A stretch of DNA of 64,000 nt, taken from NCBI RefSeq assembly GCF_014646055.1, contig NZ_BMMS01000006.1:201850-265849 (forward strand). Reading direction: 5' to 3'. The translations under genes were made by a program, and so were the position numbers. The DNA is from Wenjunlia tyrosinilytica (GTDB lineage Bacteria > Actinomycetota > Actinomycetes > Streptomycetales > Streptomycetaceae). Positions 24,482-33,171 of this stretch are shown here, piece by piece (position 1 is the first letter of the stretch; the number at the start of each line of letters is the position of its first letter). Below the pieces are notes generated by a model, which did no database searches, was not told where the DNA came from, and was given only the letters and a program-made list of their open reading frames with translations.

Positions 24482-27400
24482 GTGTCCGCTCCGGCGGGCG
24501 GCGGCAGGCGGGCCGTCGCCGTGCTCATCGGGGTCAGCGGCTACGCACGCGCGGCGAACGAGTTCTCGAGGATCCCGGCGGTCGAGCAGAACATCAAGAA
24601 GCTGGAGAAGGTCCTCAAGGACCCCGGGTCCGGTGTCTGCTCGTCCGGCAAGGTCAAGACCGTCCACAACCCCGAGCACGCCGGCGTCGTCTGGGAGCGG
24701 ATCGACGCGGCGGCCGCCCGGGCCGAGGACGTGCTGCTGTGCTACTACTCCGGCCACGCCCGCGTGGACGACCGGTACGACAAGCTCTACCTGAGCCTGA
24801 GCGACTGCACCCCGGACAACCTGTTCGTCAACGGCCTCGCGGTCGAGGACCTGCTCAAGCGGCTCGAGGAGATCCGCCACCAGTGCGCCCCGCTGCACAT
24901 CGTCCTCGTCCTGGACTGCTGCTACTCCGGCCAGGCCGTTCTGGAGGCCGGGACCGAGGCCGCCCGCGCCCACTACTGGGTGCTCGCCTCCACATCGGCG
25001 ACCCGCGAGGTCTCCTGCGAACCCTCGGGCGAGGACGGGTGCACCCCGTTCACCCGCGAGTTCGCCGCCGTGCTGAGTGACGGCGTCCCCCATGCGCCCC
25101 GGGTGACCATGGGCGCGCTGTGCGGGCGCCTCGAAGACACGATGCGACAGCAGCGGACCGAGGTGTTCGACCCCTGGCTCATCCACTACAAGGCCGGGCC
25201 CGAGGTGGTCGTCTCCCATGCCCGGGACGTCCCCGGAGACGGCGTGAGCGCTTCCGAGAGCCCGCAGCCCGCTCTCCTCGCCTCCCTCGGCAGCCGCCTC
25301 CAGGCACTGTGGCGGCTCCCGGGCGTCCAGGCGCTGCCTGCCGGAATCCTCGGCGCCGCCACCGCGGCCAAACAGCAGCTTCTCGACGGGACCGTTCCGC
25401 TGTGGCGGCGCTGCGTCGCCTGGCTGGCGGTGGTGGCGGCTCTCGGCGGCCTCGCGGCAGGTGTCCAGTACGGCTTCGCCGGGTCCGATACGTCCTGCCC
25501 TCCCCCACTGGAGCTGCGGGTCCTCACCTCGCCCGAGATCCGCGGCGCCGTCAGGACCGCTGCCACGGCCTACGAGGAGTCCGATGCCAACCAGCGGGCC
25601 CTACGCCGGGGGGACGGGCACGCCTCGGCCCCCGACGGCTGCCGAGCCGTCCATCTGACGGTCTTCGACGCCCCCTCCGACAAGGTCGGCGACGCCTTCG
25701 CCCGCGCCGACACCTGGAGCGGATCGCGGGTGTCCGAGGACGGGACCGACTCCGGCGATCCGGTCGGCGCCCCGCCCGAGGACGGTGCCGGAGTCGACCC
25801 GGCCGATCCGACCGACGCCTTCGACTCCGTCCACCCCTCGAATCCGGACACGACAGGGCAGACGGCGAGCGGGACGACGTCGTTCGGGTCCGCGGGCGCT
25901 ACGGCGGGTGGGAGTTCGGCCGGTACGGCGGGCGGGACCTCGGTCGCTACGGCGGGCGGGAGTTCGGCCGGTACCGGGACCTCGGCCGCTACGCCCGGCG
26001 GGAGCGCCGACTCGGCCAAGCACTTCATCCCCCTCAACGACGTTGGACCGCAGCCCGACATCTGGATTCCCGACACCTCCGCCGAGGTGGCGCTGGCCCG
26101 GGAGGCGACGAGTGGATCCCCCGTCGTCCGGCTGGGCACCGGTACCCCCGTGGCCTACTCGCCCCTCGTCCTGGGTCTGCCCTCACGAACCGCCGTTCAA
26201 CTGCCCGGCGTATCCGTGGAGATCACCTGGAACGACCTCCTCAAGGCGGTGAGCGGCCTGCCGGACCCGCCGCGCCTGCTGCGTCCGAGCCCGACCACAT
26301 CGGGAGCGGGCCTCCTGCACACCGTGGGCCGCTATCTGGCCGGGGACGGGAGCCTGCCGGACACCGGGGCCGACACGAGCGGTGGCCTCGACACGGTCCT
26401 GGCGCCCGACGTGGTCGCCGCCATCGAGCAGAAGCTGTCCGCCTCCGGCTTCCCCTCCGGCGACAGCACCGAACTCCTCGACCGCGTGGCGCACCGCGCG
26501 GCCGCCAGGCCGGGACGCCGAATCGAGAACCTCGAGGCCCTGGTCTCCGAGAAGGCGCTCGTCGACTTCAACCGGGCCGCGGAGGGGGCGCCCGGAACGG
26601 GCGACGGCGGCGACCGCTGTTCCGGCTTCCGGGCCGCGGAATCGTTGACCGCGTACTACCTCAAGGGCGTTCCCGCGCTCGATCACCCGTTCGTCCCCGT
26701 CTCCTGGACGGGCGCCGACGAGGACCGCGTTCAGCGCTCCGACGCCGTCAACCGCTTCCGGGCGTGGCTGCTCGGCAAGGACGGCCAGTCCCAACTGGCC
26801 GCCGCCGATTACCGCAAGGCCAGAACCGGCGGGGTCCCCCCGCTCGCCGACCACGATTCGGCGCTCGGGTGCTCCCACTCGGGGGCCCAGCCGTCCATAC
26901 CCATCCATGCGGCCGACCTCACCGCGCGGCGGCTGCGGGCGGTGATCGGCGCCTATGACAAGGCCCGGGCCCCGAGCCGGGTCCTGATCCTGCTCGATGT
27001 CTCGCCGTCCATGCGGGAGGGACGCAAGAAGGCGGAGGCGGAAGCGGTGGTGGCCAGAGCCCTGGAGGTGCTGGGCCCGGAGGACACTTTCGGAGTCTGG
27101 GCCTACCCCAAGTCCGATACGCAGCGCACCGGCCACCGTGAACTGGTTCCCCTCGGCACCGGGGTCAAGCAGGCGCGGGAGGGTCTGCGTGCTGTGGAGA
27201 AGGCCGAGTTGGGCAGGACGACCGGCACCGCGATGTACGAGGTGCTGACCAAGGCGCTGGACACCATGCGGCATGCGCCGGGCAAGGAGCGGACCGAGCA
27301 GGCGATCCTGCTGGTCACCGACGGCGGTGACGACCGGGAGCCCGGCGACAAGGGGCAGGCCACCGCCGCGCACAGGTTCTTCAACCGGTTGAAGGACGAC

Positions 27401-27583
27401 TCCGCGGCCACGGTCCCTTTCGTCGTCGTGGACGTCGGCCGTCCCGGATGCGGCGCCTATGAGCTCGACATCATCAGCGGCTCCTCCCAGTGCCTGCCCG
27501 CCAAGGGCGATGTCGCCAAGGAACTCGCCGGGAAGCTCGCGGTGGTCGACACACCGGATCCCGCGGACGGGAGGACACCGTGA
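24482..27583 (+). CDS. caspase-TM-binding-protein-vWA fusion
   Basis: 1033 residues. The N-terminal caspase-like peptidase (about 8-240) has His92 in YYSGHAR and Cys147 in VLDCCYSGQ; the residue after the Cys is Tyr rather than His. A single membrane helix (about 309-332) is followed by a region like periplasmic binding proteins (about 343-800, broken by a Gly/Ser/Thr-rich repeat near 470-510). The C-terminal vWA domain (about 833-1025) has an intact MIDAS at DVSPS (839-843). The peptidase would be inside the cell and the binding and vWA parts outside. GTG 24482 follows GGGGAGGGGGAG. The stop overlaps the next gene (GTGA). Confidence 0.88.
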   Translation: MSAPAGGGRRAVAVLIGVSGYARAANEFSRIPAVEQNIKKLEKVLKDPGSGVCSSGKVKTVHNPEHAGVVWERIDAAAARAEDVLLCYYSGHARVDDRYDKLYLSLSDCTPDNLFVNGLAVEDLLKRLEEIRHQCAPLHIVLVLDCCYSGQAVLEAGTEAARAHYWVLASTSATREVSCEPSGEDGCTPFTREFAAVLSDGVPHAPRVTMGALCGRLEDTMRQQRTEVFDPWLIHYKAGPEVVVSHARDVPGDGVSASESPQPALLASLGSRLQALWRLPGVQALPAGILGAATAAKQQLLDGTVPLWRRCVAWLAVVAALGGLAAGVQYGFAGSDTSCPPPLELRVLTSPEIRGAVRTAATAYEESDANQRALRRGDGHASAPDGCRAVHLTVFDAPSDKVGDAFARADTWSGSRVSEDGTDSGDPVGAPPEDGAGVDPADPTDAFDSVHPSNPDTTGQTASGTTSFGSAGATAGGSSAGTAGGTSVATAGGSSAGTGTSAATPGGSADSAKHFIPLNDVGPQPDIWIPDTSAEVALAREATSGSPVVRLGTGTPVAYSPLVLGLPSRTAVQLPGVSVEITWNDLLKAVSGLPDPPRLLRPSPTTSGAGLLHTVGRYLAGDGSLPDTGADTSGGLDTVLAPDVVAAIEQKLSASGFPSGDSTELLDRVAHRAAARPGRRIENLEALVSEKALVDFNRAAEGAPGTGDGGDRCSGFRAAESLTAYYLKGVPALDHPFVPVSWTGADEDRVQRSDAVNRFRAWLLGKDGQSQLAAADYRKARTGGVPPLADHDSALGCSHSGAQPSIPIHAADLTARRLRAVIGAYDKARAPSRVLILLDVSPSMREGRKKAEAEAVVARALEVLGPEDTFGVWAYPKSDTQRTGHRELVPLGTGVKQAREGLRAVEKAELGRTTGTAMYEVLTKALDTMRHAPGKERTEQAILLVTDGGDDREPGDKGQATAAHRFFNRLKDDSAATVPFVVVDVGRPGCGAYELDIISGSSQCLPAKGDVAKELAGKLAVVDTPDPADGRTP

Positions 27584-29082
27584 CCCCACCTCGTCGGCGC
27601 CCGCCGCACCGCGCACTTCCCCTCCCGCCGCACTGCCCACTTCGCCGTCCACCGCACCGCCCACTTCGCCGTCCGCTCCACCGGACCGTCGCCGCGAAGG
27701 CCGCGACAGCCGCGGCGGTCCTCACCGCGCTGTGCGTGCTCGCCGCAGCGGGCTGCGCCGGGCAGGCACCGCGGGCCGACGGCGCCGCCACCGAGCCCAT
27801 CCTCCTCGCCAGCGGCAGCGACCTCACCAGTTCGGGGATACGGCAGAGCCTGATCAAGCAGTGGAACGTGGAGCACCCCGACCACCCGGCGCGGATCGTC
27901 GTGCTGCCCGACGAGGCCGACCTCCAGCGCAGCCAGCTCGTCGGCGCCCTCCAGTCGGGCAGCGGTGGCTACGACGTGGTGAACCTCGATGTGACCTGGA
28001 CGGCGGAGTTCGCCGCCGGAGGGCTGATCCAGCGGTGGCCGGAGCCCCTTCCGGCCGACTTCATCGCATCGGTGAAGAACACCGTCGTCCACGACGGCAA
28101 GGTGTGGGGCGTTCCCTTCAACACCGATGCCGCGCTGCTCTATTACAACAAGGAGATTCTGGACAAGTACGGCTTCCAGGCACCCCGTACCTGGGGCCAG
28201 TTGATGAGCGTCGCCGAGGACATCCAGGACCGGCACGCCGAGTCCGGCTACACCGCCCAGCTCAAGGAGTACGAGGGTCTGACCGTCAATGTCATGGAGG
28301 CCATCTGGGCCAGTGGAGGCGATCTGCCCGCCGAGGACGGGAACAGCGGCCGGATCCAGGAAGGGCTCAACAACCTCAAGGAGCTCTACCGGCAGGGCAT
28401 GCCCGACGACTCGCTCACGGTCGACGAGACGGCGTCCGTCACCGAGTTCAGCGGAGGGAAGGTCGCGTTCATGCGCAACTGGCCCTTCGCCTACAACCAG
28501 CTCGCCGACCGCATGCCCGGGTTCGCCGACAAGGTCGTGGTCACCGGACTGCCCGGACCTTCGGTGCTCGGCGGCCAGAATCTCGCGGTGACCGCCCACG
28601 CCGGAAATCCGGCCTGGGCCAGAAGGCTCATCAGGTACCTGACCGACAGGCAGAGCGAGCGGTGCCTGCTGGAGCGCGGCTTCGCCGCCACCCGTGAATC
28701 CGCCTACCTCGGGAACGGCGGGCAGATCTGCACCCGGGTCCCGGCGCCCCCGGACAACGGCACCCCGGAGAACGGCACCCCGGAGAACGGCACCCCGGAG
28801 GGCGGCAGTGCGGGTGCGGGAAGTACGGGTGCGGGAAGTGCGGGGACCGGCCCAGCCGGGGAGGGCAGGCCGTCCGCCCAAAGCGCCCTGCCCGCCGACA
28901 AGTACCCATTGCTGCTCGCCTCCATCAAACGTGCCCGGGCGCGTCCCGTGACCCCGTACTACGCCGCGTTCACGCACTCCGTGCAGTCCACGGCGGCAAC
29001 GATGCTCAGGAACCGGATCACGGGCAACGAGGCCGCGGACACGCTGATGCACCGGTCCGCCCGCACGCTCCAGGGCCGCTGA
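27580..29082 (+). CDS. substrate-binding lipoprotein paired with the caspase fusion
   Basis: 500 residues. The mature part is a type 2 solute-binding protein (ABC sugar-binding class), with QSLIKQWNVEHPDHP, GYDVVNLDVTWTAEFA, WGVPFNTDAALLYYN and FSGGKVAFMRNWP. The lipobox AAAGC places the lipidated Cys at residue 59. The N-terminus is odd: about 36 residues rich in Arg, Pro and His come before the hydrophobic signal core. A DNGTPENGTPENGTPEGG repeat lies near 390. No permease or ATPase gene follows, so it probably senses rather than imports. It overlaps the caspase gene by four bases and may bind the same ligand as that protein's outer region. Confidence 0.87.
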   Translation: MTPPRRRPPHRALPLPPHCPLRRPPHRPLRRPLHRTVAAKAATAAAVLTALCVLAAAGCAGQAPRADGAATEPILLASGSDLTSSGIRQSLIKQWNVEHPDHPARIVVLPDEADLQRSQLVGALQSGSGGYDVVNLDVTWTAEFAAGGLIQRWPEPLPADFIASVKNTVVHDGKVWGVPFNTDAALLYYNKEILDKYGFQAPRTWGQLMSVAEDIQDRHAESGYTAQLKEYEGLTVNVMEAIWASGGDLPAEDGNSGRIQEGLNNLKELYRQGMPDDSLTVDETASVTEFSGGKVAFMRNWPFAYNQLADRMPGFADKVVVTGLPGPSVLGGQNLAVTAHAGNPAWARRLIRYLTDRQSERCLLERGFAATRESAYLGNGGQICTRVPAPPDNGTPENGTPENGTPEGGSAGAGSTGAGSAGTGPAGEGRPSAQSALPADKYPLLLASIKRARARPVTPYYAAFTHSVQSTAATMLRNRITGNEAADTLMHRSARTLQGR

Positions 29083-29107
29083 CCACGCCCGCGACTCGTG
29101 GCCGCGT

Positions 29108-29193
29108 CCCGCGTCCCGCGCCCCCTCCCGCACCCGCCCCCCTCCCCCTCCCCCTCCCCCTCCCGCCCCGCCCCCGGCACCCCCCACCCCCCG
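29108..29193. repeat. C-rich homopyrimidine tract (G-quadruplex potential on minus strand)
   Basis: Runs of CCCCCT and CCCCCC dominate, with CCCCCTCCCCCT repeated in tandem around 29131-29163. The minus strand has many G4-5 runs separated by one base. It lies between the lipoprotein gene and the MFS gene and may act as a transcription or replication pause site. Confidence 0.7.
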
Positions 29194-29258
29194 TTTCCGG
29201 CGTTCAGGGCCGGGTAACCGAAGCCAGCAACGTTCGCGCCGCCGGCAGGGGGACACCC

Positions 29259-30749
29259 ATGACCGAAACAGGAGCTGGAGTTCGGACCGGAACCATCACG
29301 ACCAAGGTTCCCGCCAGGCTCGACCGCCTGCCGTGGTCGAGTTGGCACTGGATGATCGTCATAGGCCTCGGCACGGTGTGGATCCTCGACGGCCTCGAAG
29401 TCACCGTCGTCGGCAATATCGCCGGGCGCCTGTCCGAGAAGGGCAGCGGACTCGCCATCAGCGACGCCCAGGTCACCGGTCTCGCGGCCGCCCTCTATGT
29501 CGCCGGAGCGTGTGCGGGAGCGCTGTTCTTCGGCTGGCTGACCGACCGGTTCGGGCGAAAGAAGCTCTTCCTCGTCACCCTGGCCGTCTATCTGGCCGCG
29601 ACCGCGCTCACCGCGGTCTCCTTCGCGCCGTGGTGGTTCTTCGTCTTCCGGTTCTTCACCGGCTTCGGCATCGGCGGTGAGTACGCGGCCATCAACTCCG
29701 CGATCGACGAGTTGATCCCGAGCAAGTACCGCGGCCGGGTCGACCTGATGATCAACGGCAGCTTCTGGCTGGGTGCCATGGGCGGTTCGCTGCTGTCCGT
29801 GCTGGCGCTGAACACCGACATCTTCCCCAAGGACATCGGCTGGCGGCTCACCTTCGCCCTCGGTGTCGTCCTGGGCCTGGTCATCCTGCTGGTGCGCCGC
29901 CATGTGCCCGAGAGCCCGCGCTGGATGTTCATCCACGGCCGGGCCGAAGGCGCGGACAAGCTCGTCGAGGACGTGGAGCGGCAGGTCGAGGAGGAGACCG
30001 GCCGACCGCTGCCCGAGCCCGAGGACGCCATCACCATCAAGCAGCGGCACAGCATCGGCTTCCTCACCATCGCCCGCACGCTCTTCCGCTCCTACCCGAA
30101 GCGGGCGGTGCTGGGTCTCGCCCTCTTCATCGGGCAGGCGTTCCTCTACAACGCCATCACGTTCGGCTTCGGCTCGATTCTGGTCAAGTTCTTCGACGTC
30201 TCCAGCGGCAACACCGGGTACTACTTCGTCGTCATCGCGTTCGGCAACTTCCTCGGGCCGCTCCTGCTGGGCAAGCTCTTCGACACCGTCGGCCGCAAGC
30301 CCATGATCGCCGGAACGTACATCGTCTCCGGTGTCCTGCTCTTCGTGACCGCGTGGATGTTCAACAACGGCTGGCTGAACGCGTTCACGATGACCGCCTG
30401 CTGGTGCGTCGTCCTCTTCTTCGCCTCCGCGGGGGCGAGCTCCGCCTACCTCACGGTCAGCGAGATCTTCCCCATGGAGACACGCGCCATGGCGATCGCG
30501 TTCTTCTACGCCATCGGCACCGCCGCGGGCGGCATCACCGGGCCGATGCTCTTCGCCGACCTGACATCGAGCGGCGTGGTCGGGGACACCGTGCTGGCGT
30601 TCTGCATCGGGGCGGCGCTGATGGTCGCGGCCGGGCTCGTGGCGGCGTTCTTCGCCGTCGCCGCCGAGGGGCGTTCGCTCGAGAACATCGCCAAGCCGCT
30701 GTCCGCTCAGGCGGCCGCCGTCCCCGCACCCCGCTCGGCGACGGTCTGA
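29259..30749 (+). CDS. MFS transporter, metabolite:proton symporter type
   Basis: 496 residues with twelve predicted membrane segments. MFS signatures are WLTDRFGRKKLF between TM2 and TM3, FFTGFGIGGEYAAINSAIDE, RRHVPESPRWMF in the central loop and KLFDTVGRKPM in the second half. The sequence is closest to the sugar-porter/metabolite-symporter branch, so it likely imports a small organic solute with protons; the solute is unknown. The ATG follows GGCAGGGGGACA. It is not in an operon with its neighbours. Confidence 0.9.
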   Translation: MTETGAGVRTGTITTKVPARLDRLPWSSWHWMIVIGLGTVWILDGLEVTVVGNIAGRLSEKGSGLAISDAQVTGLAAALYVAGACAGALFFGWLTDRFGRKKLFLVTLAVYLAATALTAVSFAPWWFFVFRFFTGFGIGGEYAAINSAIDELIPSKYRGRVDLMINGSFWLGAMGGSLLSVLALNTDIFPKDIGWRLTFALGVVLGLVILLVRRHVPESPRWMFIHGRAEGADKLVEDVERQVEEETGRPLPEPEDAITIKQRHSIGFLTIARTLFRSYPKRAVLGLALFIGQAFLYNAITFGFGSILVKFFDVSSGNTGYYFVVIAFGNFLGPLLLGKLFDTVGRKPMIAGTYIVSGVLLFVTAWMFNNGWLNAFTMTACWCVVLFFASAGASSAYLTVSEIFPMETRAMAIAFFYAIGTAAGGITGPMLFADLTSSGVVGDTVLAFCIGAALMVAAGLVAAFFAVAAEGRSLENIAKPLSAQAAAVPAPRSATV

Positions 30750-30939
30750 CGGAACGTAACCGACTGATCCGCCTCCGTGTCCTCCCCGAGACCTCCCCGA
30801 GACCTCCCGTTCGACAAGGTCGCCCCCAACACCCCTTTCGTCCGCAATGATCCGTGAAGCAATCAGCGGAACAGCTTGGTATCTACGGGGGAGTTCTATT
30901 AACGTCTGATAACGCAGCGCGGTCGGCAACGCCGTCCCA

Positions 30940-31125
30940 AGCGGCACCGTGCGCCATCGCCTAATCCCGAACACCCTGGTCAGGGTGTCAGGGAACCGGG
31001 GAACCACCTCCCTCCCAACGCGGAGGGAACTGGGGTGAATCGGGTCGGCTGGGCAACCAGCAGACTCGTAGGGGACCTTCCTGCTCCGAACCCGTCAGCT
31101 AACCCGGTCGGCGAGAAGGAAGGAA
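30940..31125 (+). ncRNA. c-di-AMP riboswitch (ydaO/yuaA class)
   Basis: The conserved blocks appear in order: CGCCTAATCCCGA, GGTCAGGG, GGAACCGGGGAACCA, GGGGTGAATC, GTAGGGGACC, CCGAACCCGTCAGCTAACC and GGCGAGAAGGAA. This series is diagnostic of the ydaO class and is common before cell-wall hydrolase genes in actinobacteria. It lies directly before the M23 peptidase, with the ribosome site GGAAAGGAG just past its 3' edge. In this class c-di-AMP binding switches expression off, here linking the second messenger to wall remodelling. Exact ends are approximate. Confidence 0.92.
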
Positions 31126-31140
31126 AGGAGTGCGCCAGTC

Positions 31141-32106
31141 GTGGCGTCCAACCAGCCTGCCCCGGAACTTCTTTCCGAGCCCGATTCGGAACCCGTTTCG
31201 GAACCGGTTCCGGAACCCGTTTCGACCTGGAACCCCTCGGAAGAGGACGTGGCTGCGGTTCGCGGGCGCCACCGGCTCCCCAAGCAGCGTTCGATGTCCA
31301 GGGGCGGCACGGTTCTCGGCGTGGCGACGATGGCGGCGGTGGGCGTCGGCGGTGTGGCCACGGCGGAGGGCAGCTCCCCGGTCTCCCTGTCCATGCCGGA
31401 CCTCGGCTTCGGCGACGGGCACCCCTCCGCCGACGCGGCCGGGACCACGACGGCCGCGGCCAATGTGCAGAACGCCGGCGAGCAGCTGCGCACCCGCATA
31501 CTCGCCCAGGCCGAAGGGCAGCAGAGCGCCGCCGAGAACGCGGACCGCACCCAGGCCGAGAAGGACGCGGCCGGCAAGGCGGCGAAGGAAGCCGCGGCCA
31601 GGAAGGTCCGCGAGGAGGCCGCGAAGAAGGCCATCGCCGACAAGGCCGCCCGGGAGAAGGCCGAGAGGGCGCGCAAGGCCAAGGAGGAGGCCGAGCGCAA
31701 GGCCAACCTCGGCCGCTACGTCCTGCCCACCACCAACTTCCAGCTGACCGCCGGCTTCGGCCAGGCGGGCAACCTGTGGTCCCACAACCACACCGGCCTC
31801 GACTTCGCCGCCCCGACCGGCACCTCGGTGTACTCGGTGGCCCAGGGCGAGATCACCTCCGCCGGGTGGGCGGGCGCCTACGGCTACCGGATCATCGTCA
31901 AGCACACCGACGGAACCGAGACCTGGTACTGCCACCTCTCCTCGATGGTCCGCACCTCGGGCAAGGTCGCCCCCGGCGACACCATCGGCCGCGTCGGCGC
32001 CACCGGCAATGTGACCGGCCCCCACCTCCACCTCGAGGTCCGCCCGGGCGGCGGCACCCCCATCGACCCGCGCCCGTGGCTGCAGAGCAAGGGCCTCAAC
32101 GTCTGA
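31141..32106 (+). CDS. M23-family peptidoglycan endopeptidase
   Basis: 321 residues. An acidic N-terminus with EPVSEPVPEPVS repeats leads to a hydrophobic segment near 58-78 (signal or anchor), then an Ala/Lys/Glu-rich coiled coil (about 100-190) and a LytM domain (about 200-318). The zinc ligands are His and Asp of HNHTGLDFAAP and the HxH of GPHLHLEV. It should cleave cross-links in the wall stem peptides. The GTG start has GAAAGGAG 10 bases upstream. Expression is set by the c-di-AMP riboswitch in its leader. Confidence 0.92.
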   Translation: MASNQPAPELLSEPDSEPVSEPVPEPVSTWNPSEEDVAAVRGRHRLPKQRSMSRGGTVLGVATMAAVGVGGVATAEGSSPVSLSMPDLGFGDGHPSADAAGTTTAAANVQNAGEQLRTRILAQAEGQQSAAENADRTQAEKDAAGKAAKEAAARKVREEAAKKAIADKAAREKAERARKAKEEAERKANLGRYVLPTTNFQLTAGFGQAGNLWSHNHTGLDFAAPTGTSVYSVAQGEITSAGWAGAYGYRIIVKHTDGTETWYCHLSSMVRTSGKVAPGDTIGRVGATGNVTGPHLHLEVRPGGGTPIDPRPWLQSKGLNV

Positions 32107-32131
32107 CGCCCCCCGATTCCACCCCTGGATC

Positions 32132-32171
32132 CCGACGGCCCTGGTGAAACCCCCGTCATCAGGGCCGTCGG
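32132..32171. terminator. terminator after the M23 gene
   Basis: Perfect 12-bp stem (32132-32143 with 32160-32171), with possible further pairing inside the 16-base loop, 25 bases past the stop codon. Confidence 0.8.
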
Positions 32172-32184
32172 CTCCCTTCTCCCT

Positions 32185-32266
32185 TACACCGACAGCTACG
32201 CGGGACACCAACAGATACGCGGGCTACACCGACAGGTGCGCGGGCTACACCGACAGGTGCGCGGGC
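32185..32266. repeat. four tandem 21-base units at the end of the DUF1876 gene
   Basis: Two identical copies of a 21-base unit (32225-32245 and 32246-32266) are followed to the left by two diverged copies. On the minus strand each intact unit encodes PAHLSV and a stop, so the gene's own 3' end including its TAG has been duplicated. Confidence 0.85.
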
Positions 32267-32508
32267 CGGTGCGTCCGCGCCTCGATGTCGCCGGCCGCCT
32301 TCTCCAGGATCTCGTGCGCGAGGTTCGAGCACGCCCGCGCGGCGGCGATCTCCTCCCCGATCCGGGTGTCGGGCTCATCCTGCGGATTGCGCCGGGAGTA
32401 CCCGTGACCCCTCACATCGGGGGCGCCCTCTCCACTCAGCGTCGCCGTGCAGGCCGTGCGCTGCTCGTCCTCTTCGAATGCCAGGTAGATATTCCAACGG
32501 TTCTTCAT
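32245..32508 (-). CDS. DUF1876 (dsRBD-like fold) small protein
   Basis: 87 residues beginning MKNRWNIYLAFEEDEQRT, with TACTATLSGEG, RGHGYSRRNPQDEPDTRIGEEIAAARA and SNLAHEILEKAAGDI. This is the usual pattern of the DUF1876 family, common and multi-copy in streptomycetes. No function is known. ATG 32508 follows GAGGTGG and fits the family N-terminus; ATG 32529 in the same frame is possible. The gene end lies inside a tandem repeat. It follows the acetyltransferase gene after 75 bases. Confidence 0.85.
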   Translation of the reverse strand: MKNRWNIYLAFEEDEQRTACTATLSGEGAPDVRGHGYSRRNPQDEPDTRIGEEIAAARACSNLAHEILEKAAGDIEARTHRPAHLSV

Positions 32509-32583
32509 GGCGGACCACCTCTTCGGCATAGCGCTGCGCCACCTCCCAGCCTGCGCCTGCCGTGCCCACCCTGGCAAGGGTGA

Positions 32584-33171
32584 TCAAAGGGACACGGGGG
32601 AACGGCGTTCCCTGTACTCGTCGGAGGTGATCCCCATGACGACGACGTCCCAGTGGTGGCCTTCGAAGAACTCTCGCTCCCGCAGCCGCCCTTCCTGCGT
32701 GAAGCCGATCTTCTCGTGCAGGGCGAGCGACGCAGTGTTGAAGGCATAGATGTAGACCTCGCACTTGTGGAAGCGCCGCTCGTCGAACATGTAGCGCAGA
32801 AGAGTCAGCACCGCCTCGGTGGCGTAGCCCCTCCGCCGGTGGTCACGGTCAACCGCCAGACCGCAGGTGAACCGCCCAGCCCGGCGGTCAGCATCGATGA
32901 CCGATATCGCCCCGGCGATCTCCCCGGAATCCCGGCTCTCGATCGCCAGGGAGAAGCAGTCCTCATCGACCGGCTTGCGGACCAGTTCGGCAGTCTCCGC
33001 TTCATGGGCCTCATCTGCTCTGGGTGGAACGATCCGGAAGACACTTCGGGCGTCGTTCGAGTCCTTCTCGAACCGAGAGAAGTAGGGCCAGTCGTCAGCC
33101 TTGAAACCCCGCAGCCTTATGTGCTTGTTCTCCCAGAGGGAATGGTGAGCGGGGCCGGGGCCGTCAACCAT
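32584..33171 (-). CDS. GNAT acetyltransferase, RimJ/RimL-like
   Basis: 195 residues. The fold signatures are IRLRGFKADDWPYFSRFEKD at the N-terminus, GLAVDRDHRRRGYATEAV as the acetyl-CoA loop and AFNTASLALHEKIGFTQEGR. It probably acetylates a protein N-terminus or a small amine; the substrate is unknown. Its start overlaps the end of the DUF6879 gene by 8 bases, which suggests coupled translation in a three-gene unit (small protein, DUF6879, GNAT). Confidence 0.87.
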   Translation of the reverse strand: MVDGPGPAHHSLWENKHIRLRGFKADDWPYFSRFEKDSNDARSVFRIVPPRADEAHEAETAELVRKPVDEDCFSLAIESRDSGEIAGAISVIDADRRAGRFTCGLAVDRDHRRRGYATEAVLTLLRYMFDERRFHKCEVYIYAFNTASLALHEKIGFTQEGRLREREFFEGHHWDVVVMGITSDEYRERRSPVSL

